Source: Lineus longissimus
Lineage: Eukaryota; Nemertea; Pilidiophora; Heteronemertea; Lineidae
Direction: 5' to 3'
Length of the DNA: 64,000 bases
Assembly: GCF_910592395.1 (NCBI RefSeq)
Contig: NC_088312.1
Location: 16,003,292-16,067,291 of the forward strand
Positions 57,482 to 64,000 of this stretch are shown piece by piece. A program made the position numbers and the translations under genes. Numbering within the stretch: the stretch's first letter is position 1; the number at the start of each line of letters is the position of its first letter. The notes beneath the pieces are model-generated. The model did no database searches, had not been told where the DNA came from, and worked only from the letters and a program-made list of their open reading frames with translations.

Positions 57482-59162
57482 ACAAGAGGCCCAAGGGCCT
57501 GGCGCTCAGCTGAGTTAATATCATTAATATTTTCCCGGTGTTTAGTTCATTATGCATGAAAATGGCATGCTCCATGGTATTTGATATCCTTTTGCGTTCA
57601 CTACGGTACCAATGTTTTTGGTTGACATAATTTGCCACTGTTCATTCCTCAATCCTGACCATAATTCGGGTGAAATCATCGTATGAAAATATTTAACGAA
57701 ACATGAAGTTTATGCCATGAATGAGGATACTCATTGTCATAGCCTCGTTTACAAGTACGAAGTATTTTCCCGCGAATATTCAAAACTGCTTGGCTCCTTG
57801 CCAGTTAAATAACATGTGACTATACACAAAATAGAAAACTTTGATGGAAATTGTAAATCATTTTTTTATCTATCAGGGGAAACAAGCTGATGATGATCGA
57901 ATAAATCATTCATGAGAAATCGTTTTGTTGCTGAAGCTTGCATGACGAAGTTGATGCTAAACCTTTTCTTGTGCTCTACTGCGCCACCGTAGTTTTCTAT
58001 TTAGACCAGCGATGACGTCATTTCTGGTGATTCCCTACGTTGTCCAATGAGCGCTTTTTAAAATGTGCCATTTGGTATTGTACAGTATGCAATGTATTTT
58101 TTCAGCGCTGCCAGTTGCCGAACAGAATGCCGTAGCTCCCTCAATTTCCAATCAATTTTTATGGGAGTGACATTATTGTATTGCTTAGAATGTCTACTTT
58201 TTACTCATGAAATTGAAAGAATCGTAGAACTAAAACATAATAGGCGAACAGAATCATGCCGATTCACTGCACATACTGTGGGAATTCTCCACTTCAAAAT
58301 ACATCGGCGATGTCATCGCGAACAGAGCATGCACTTCCGATATCGTTTTCACAGAAATGTGGCCAAATTTTCAAGGACTAATTTCTGAATTTAGTCCCTA
58401 AAGATCTTATGACTACCACTGAAACGAACTAGTGATAATATCGCCTACCAGACTACTTTTTAAGCAGAAAATTGGGTACTTGAGTGTCATTGAGCTCCAG
58501 GCGTAAACAACATGCCGCCATTTTGTCTCAGCTTCGGTATTTCGTAAGCCGCTTATAATGCACCTTCTCAATTAAAACCAACATAATAAGGCCTTACATC
58601 GTTGATTGAATAGGAACACCACACAAAACACAATAAAGTGGGGGTACAATCGATTACGAAGCTGAAGTGAACAGTGATTTATTCCTGGCGCTACTGCTTT
58701 TGTTGTGTAGCTGCCATGTTTTGAGAACTGGCAAATAGGAGACTTCATTGATGGCTGACGTCATCGGGCGGGAATTTGAATCGGCAGAAATAATTAAAAG
58801 GCAGGTAGCGCCCTCTCCTGTTAAAATTTTGAACTTTTTCTCAATAAAATAGATTTTCAAGAATTTTATCTTAATATTAGAGCATATTTCGACTAATTCT
58901 GCTGCTCCTAGGCCGATATAGGCCAGTTTCCTTCATGCACTCTCGCTCGCAGGAAGTAGGTCGAATGGCGACACATTTTGTTTTGAAAGTAGAGTTTGAC
59001 CAGAAGTATCCAGAAATGCAAAATTGAAGTCTCTAGGTCTTACGGTTACAAAATGTGCACCATGGGTTTAACGGACGGATGGATGGATGGATGGATGGAC
59101 AGACGGACGCCACTGAACAACTTATTTGACAAGCTCGGCTGACTTAGTCAGCGGAGCTAAAA
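57482..59162 (-). mobile_element. Helentron-like family A, full copy A4 nested in D4
   Basis: CAAGAGGCCCAAGGGCCTGG start, GTCAGCGGAGCTAAAAA end. Host CCTACCATAA...AAATGTTATTGAAAACGAATC is an interrupted D unit. Nearly identical to A3 apart from small indels. Confidence 0.88.
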
Positions 59163-60314
59163 ATGTTATTGAAAACGAATCACCAATAAGCGAGATATCA
59201 CACTTTCTAGGTTTTCACTTTTGGCCCCCTGGTGGCCAAGTCTAGAATCAGACCGGACTGAAATTCAGGGTCAGAGGTCATCTTACCAAGGGGGTCTTTT
59301 GTACAAAGTCTCAAGTTCATAGCGTGCCACAGTTACGCTCAAATGGCCAATTTACACCATATCACCTCTGTGACCTTGTCAAATACGTCAAATCAATAAC
59401 CCGTATCATGCGTGATGTATCCTTGCTTAGAGTATCTACCGTAAAATTTTTTTACCAAAATGAATCAGTAATAAGCGAGATATGGCACTATTCAAATTTT
59501 TGCTTTTGGCCCCCTGGTGGCCAAGTTAAGAATCAGACTGGACCAAAATCAGTGTCACAGGTAATCTGACCTAAGGGGTCATGTGTAGTTTAAAGTTCAG
59601 AGCCTTAGTGGTTAAGAAACGTGCCATAGTTACACACAACCAGCCAATTCACACCATTTGACCTCTGTGACCTTGAAAATAAGGTCAAATCAAAAACCCG
59701 TACGATATGTGATGTATCCTTCCTCTGAGTACCTACCATGAAAATCAATTTGAAAACAAGTCATTATTAAGCGAGATATTGCACTTTTTACCTTTTATAG
59801 TTTTGGCCCCCTGGTGGCAAAGTCTAGAATCAGATCAGACAGAAATTTGGTGTCAGAAGTTATATGATGTAGGGAGTCATGTGTACCAAATTTGAGACAA
59901 TACCATCATTGACTATTCATAGGTTGGAGGGTCCAGGCCTAGCAATTAGACGAGTGCATGTTTTTAACTCTCAAGTACATAATTGGGGAGGTATTGAAAA
60001 AATATTTGCTGTGGCAAGTCTACAGATATAAAGAAATTATTTGATGAAAAAAATAATTTCGAATTTTGCTAATTTGGTAATAGGGGGCGTGTTTTGAGAT
60101 TTTTCTGCCAGTTGGCTGAAAAGAGTGGACATATCAATGTCTGTCTAATTTGTCGATTATCAAAAAATGTCCGTGGTCAACTACCAGTTTACTTTTCACC
60201 ATTTACTTGCCCGACTGTCCGGAACATCATATAAAAATTTCAGATTCACAACCCCACGCATAATTTGATGCGTCGCGGTCAAACATTGACAATTGAACTG
60301 CTAAAAGGCTAAAA

Positions 60315-61070
60315 AAGAGGCCCAAGGGCCTGGCGCTCAGCTGAAATATATGAACATGGAAAGAACCCGATAGATCTCTTTCAACCTCAGTTTTGTCAAT
60401 ATATCAGGCAAACATACCAAAGTAAAAAGACTTTTAAATGGTGACAAATATGCCACTTATTAGTCAAATCTAAGTGCCTGAGCCAGGCTGACCTTGAAAA
60501 GTAGGTCAAATAGAAAGCCCATGTGATATCATGTAAAGGAGACTTATTGTACACCAACCATAAAATTCATGTCACTCTGGATACAGCAAAGGCTTTAAAA
60601 TAGAAAAAAAAAACCAAGATGGCCGCCCACCAAATTATTCAAAAAAGTAAAGAAAATGTATTTACAAGTGAAAAAAGTAAAAATTAAAAAAAAAAAAATT
60701 GACCCGAAGTGGGATTGGAACCCACAACCTTCAGAGTCATACAAGAGCGGGAAATTCAAATCAAGGTTAAACTAGGTCAACACAGATTTTGGCTCAGTAA
60801 CGCCAACTGGTAGTATCAATCAAAACTACTCTCAGTAGTTTCAAGACCTACATGCATGCGGTCCTTTTCAACTTTATTTCAAGCTTCTATCTGCTTGAAT
60901 AAAGCGCCAAAAAATTGTTTTGTGATTTAGGCTTTTTGCCCCCTGGTGGCCAAACTGTTAATCCTGCCGGACCCACACTTGGTCTATTCAGGAGTCCTGA
61001 AGGGTCTAAATGGCTTATAGGGAAAATCTATCGCCTATCCGCCATAGTTTTGAAACGTGCCTGTTTAACG

Positions 61071-61101
<31 letters not shown>

Positions 61102-61160
61102 GGACATTCATTCTACCATTTACTCATATGAATAGCTCAGCTTGTCAGCTGAGCTAAAAA
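60315..61160 (-). mobile_element. Helentron-like family A, copy A5 nested in the TIR element
   Basis: AAGAGGCCCAAGGGCCTGGC start, AGCTTGTCAGCTGAGCTAAA end, inserted in an A-run whose empty form is visible at 7590-7605 (inverted). Contains a CAGA microsatellite (61070-61101) and a tRNA-like 3' half. Confidence 0.85.
60697..60742 (-). ncRNA. tRNA-like 3' half
   Basis: On the minus strand CTGAAGGTTGTGGGTTCCAA then TCCCACTTCGGGTCA resembles an anticodon-stem edge, a T arm (GTGGG-TTCCAAT-CCCAC) and acceptor 3' side. No matching 5' half, so it is not a functional tRNA; it may be a tRNA-derived SINE remnant. Confidence 0.4.
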
Positions 61161-61591
61161 ATCAATGGTGGTCTTGTCCTATTTCAAGTTCATAGCTTTA
61201 TTGGTTAAGAAACATGCCACAGTTACACTCAAACGGCAAATTTACGCCATTTGACCTCTGTGACCTTGAAAAGAAGGCCAAATCAAAAACACGTATGATA
61301 TGTCATTATATCCTTTCTAGGAGTACCTACCATAAGAATGTCATCAAAAACAAATCACTAATAAGTGAGATATCACACTATTTATATTTTCAGTTTTGGC
61401 CCACTAGTGGCCAAGTCAAGAATCTGACTGGACCGAAATTCCGTGTCAAAGATCATCTGACCTAGGGGGTCATGCGTAAAAAGTTTTGAGTCCATAGCCC
61501 TAGCGGTTAAGAAAGGTGCCACTGTTTTTGAAATAGGATACGACGACGACAGACACTGCGCTGTTGTATAGACTCCCCTGTGGTGAGCCAA

Positions 61592-62611
61592 TGAAATGGT
61601 CCAGGGATCATGTGCTCACCTGGGGTAATGTAATGCATGTCATTTGCAGTGTATATAGGGAGAACAGTTTCTGGCTAGTTCTTAGCAGTTTTAATTCCAT
61701 TGAATAATATTATTCTTCAAAGAAAATTACTGGTACCATCTAAGTATAGCATTTTGGTTATAAAGTTGACTGAATTTCAGGGTTATTGAAGAGTGTACAG
61801 GTCACATGGAAATTGGTTGACATCTGTTCAACAGTGTAGGAGTACTAGAACTTCATTGGATTTTCAAGATGGCGGCCATATTTGTCTTTGGATTTGACTG
61901 AAAATTAGGGATATTGATAAGAGTACATAGATTCATAATCATATGAAGTGAGGTTGCAATCTGATCATTAGTATCGGAGTAATAGGACTTTGTTTAATTT
62001 TCAAGATGGCTGCCTGGCCATGATTGATTGATTTGACTGAAAATTAGGGATGTTGCAGAGAGAACATGGATATACAATTACATGAAATTTGGTTGCAATC
62101 CGACTTTGTTAAATTTTTTAGGATGGCCACCTGGCGGCCATATTTGAAGTCCGAGCAAGACAATTTTTTTGGGTTGAATAGAGGGTCCCTTGAAATATGT
62201 CCTCACAAGTTTAGAACCTTCTAGCTCAAATAGAAACGAAACGTGCCACCTATCAGTGATTTAGTGAACTTTGACCTCTGTGACCTTGAAAAGTAGGTCA
62301 ATCTAAAACCCGGGTGATATGTCATTTAACCTTATTAGATACTCCACCAAAAAAAATTTGTCACTCTACGTACAACCATTTGCTTCAAAAAGGCAAAAAA
62401 ACAATTTCCAAGATGACCACCTGGAGGCCAGAAAGTAGGTCATATCGCGAAAAAGAAAAACATCTCTGGGCATATTGCCCAAAGCTACCATCACACCAAG
62501 TTTTAGCCATCTAGCCCTAGCGGTGACGAAACATGCTCCGCTAACGGACGACGACAACGACGACAGACGCCGGACGCTATGGTATCGTATAAGCTCCCCA
62601 GAGTGAGCTCA
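61592..62611 (-). mobile_element. Helentron-like family C, complete copy C3
   Basis: AATGAAATGGTCCAGGGATC (3' end) to AAGCTCCCCAGAGTGAGCTC (5' end). It lies directly beside the end of D4 and one base before the piggyBac exon at 62614. Confidence 0.8.
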
Positions 62612-62613
62612 AA

Positions 62614-62769
62614 ATGGCTGCGCCCATGCAGAAGCAAAATCGCTACAGTTTGCGTGAAGTTTTGGATGAAATTCATAACGATTCTGATTTGGATGTTGTT
62701 CTAAGTGACTCTGGAAGTGATTATGATGGTGACAATAGTGAGGATGATGATCATTCTAATTTTAATTAA
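62614..62769 (+). pseudogene. piggyBac transposase N-terminal remnant 2
   Basis: MAAPMQKQNRYSLREVLDEI, then NDSDLDVVLSDSGSDYD and an acidic end, stop TAA at 62767. Same acidic type as 50594-50713. The catalytic core is absent between here and the right terminus at 63194. Confidence 0.6.
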
Positions 62770-63198
62770 ATTGCCCCATCGAGACGAGTTTTTGGGCCAA
62801 ACCAGTAATAAGGCCTATGGTTCTTCACCAACAGAAAATAATATACTGCGGAATTCCCCACCTGACCACATTTTGGCAGGACTATCAGCTGATGATGTCA
62901 TTTGATCGTCAATGATGTCACAGTGCGTATGAGACTTCCAGCCATCACATGACGTGACATATTCTAACAGTAATTGTGGAAGACACCCAACTTGACTCTA
63001 CGTCAAACTTAGTTGCAGCAGATTTTTCCATCAGTCTTTTGCCTTGTTCAAATTCCATGATTATTCTAACTTTGGTGACAAAAATTCAGGATAATTCTGA
63101 CTCTAATGACGGCGGGGTGAAAAGAGAGTTTTTTACTGAAAACTGGCCGGCCTGGGGTTATGGTAATCCCAAAACCAGTGCAGCACTCTAAGGGTTAA

Positions 63199-64000
63199 AG
63201 AGCCAGGCAAGGGAGGAATTTAATTCGCGACAACCAACAGTTGACATGTGCGACAAATAGATCTCTTATCTGCGGTTAAAACCAGTAATCGCTTATTTCG
63301 ATATTAATCGTAGGTGGTTATTGTGATCACTGATTCTTGATGACAACTGAAAATGAGTAATTGTTGTTGCATGCAATAATGATTGCAGGTCACAGTGATT
63401 TAAATCGTTCGTTTGCGAGGCACTTGTCAGTCATATAAACATGGTTATGCTCGCACACAGTAGAACACCAGTCTGCCAACACACATTTGGCTATATTTGC
63501 AGTGTGCGCTGCATGAAGCATTCAAGTACAACATTTAATTCACCACACGGTACGAAAAATGTACATTTGAATGTAGTGCTCAATCTCTGTTATACCACAG
63601 GGTGCACTCTGGAGTAATTTTTGGAAAAGTATTCAACACAGCGATGCAATGGCATCTTTCAGAACTTGATCATTTAATTTAACTTAGGACGAAAAGCAAT
63701 TACATTAAATTTTTGAAAGATAGTGGAGTTGTAAACTTATTCTAGCAAACCCGTGTATAAATAAACCACCTCTTTTTGCCCTATAAGCAAAAAAAAACAA
63801 CCTATAAACTAACACTGTAACAGACGGACGGAAATTAGAGCCATCAGGTGATGGCATAGATTCGTCTCCAGGGAACTAACAGATGGGCAATATTTAGATG
63901 TGATGAGGAAATGATGGACAAGGTTAGGGTATTCTTCTCCATCTCCAGGAGGACTGTGACGTAAAAAGAAGCCTCATAACAAATAGCCTGCAGTTTGGAA
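63199..64000. other. Intron sequence upstream of exon a, nothing recognised
   Basis: No exon of tomosyn and no repeat identified. The next 5' exon should lie further right. Confidence 0.5.

Larger units (their letters stand above)
59894..61180. mobile_element. TIR element copy 2 (4-bp duplication ATTT), split by A5
   Basis: Left end GAGACAATACCATCAT and right end ATGGTGGTCTTGTCCT match the 16-bp TIR of 7577-8008. Duplication ATTT at 59890-59893 and 61181-61184. Interior is the inverse complement of copy 1. Family A copy A5 is inserted in its A-run. Confidence 0.85.
57034..61590 (-). mobile_element. Helentron-like family D copy D4, carrying two nested elements
   Basis: 3' end CAGGGGCCATTGTGCTCACC at 57038; 5' end GACTCCCCTGTGGTGAGCC at 61571-61589. 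Core of ~290-bp units, interrupted by A4 (57482-59162) and by the TIR element (59894-61180). Confidence 0.75.
56759..63194 (+). mobile_element. piggyBac-like element, TTAA-flanked, filled by nested Helentrons
   Basis: Ends CCCTTAGAGTGACGCAGAC (left) and, inverted, CCCTTAGAGTGCTGCACTGG (right), both adjoining TTAA (56755-56758; 63195-63198). Own sequence is 56759-57033 and 62612-63194; the middle is occupied by Helentron D4 and C3. An acidic first exon remnant lies at 62614. Confidence 0.75.

Overview
The window is animal genomic DNA, AT-rich and intron-heavy, almost certainly from a marine invertebrate; phylum cannot be fixed from sequence alone. The whole window lies inside one gene on the minus strand, an orthologue of tomosyn (STXBP5), the Lgl-family WD40 protein that binds syntaxin. 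Ten exons are visible (56512 down to 350). All ten have consensus AG/GT borders and matching phases, giving about 420 continuous residues of the first beta-propeller and the following linker. The 5' exons lie beyond 64000 and the 3' exons (second propeller, R-SNARE) before position 1.

Two introns, about 30.2 kb (26280-56436) and 18.1 kb (3889-21951), hold nearly all the rest, and the rest is mostly mobile DNA. From left to right: a Penelope-like RT fragment flanked by direct repeats (4.8-5.7 kb); an apparently intact Mutator-like (MULE) element (7218-10945) with 9-bp target duplications, termini made of inverted tandem arrays of a CCATTTCGCCTAC-type unit (14 units each), and a two-exon FLYWCH-MULE transposase; minisatellites (11.7-13 kb); several families of non-autonomous Helitron/Helentron-like elements (13.3-21.7, 24.6-31.5, 34.5-38.3, 41.3-45.7 and 57-62.6 kb); a decayed DIRS-type tyrosine-recombinase retrotransposon (32.2-41.3 kb, minus) split by a 4.4-kb fold-back element that is itself invaded twice; a LINE 3' end; two piggyBac-like derivatives that keep the first transposase exon; a pogo-like transposase pseudogene; and a THAP-domain exon. 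A probable nested plus-strand gene with a P2RX7-C-type cysteine motif spans 46051 to about 53630, using a GC-AG intron.

The insertions form a readable stratigraphy. Repeated internal sequences reveal the empty sites, so borders and target duplications can be set for the MULE (9 bp), a 432-bp TIR element (4 bp, two copies), the fold-back element (5 bp, proven by restored DIRS reading), a retroposed poly(A) sequence (11 bp) and a Helitron (none, A|T site). At 56.8-63.2 kb four levels are nested: piggyBac, Helentron D, TIR element, Helentron A.

The signals most worth following are the MULE with tandem-array termini, the shared asymmetric hairpin architecture of the Helentron-like families, and the dense nuclear-receptor half-site clusters (TGACCTCTGTGACCTTGA plus AGGTCA) carried in their ~290-bp core units.
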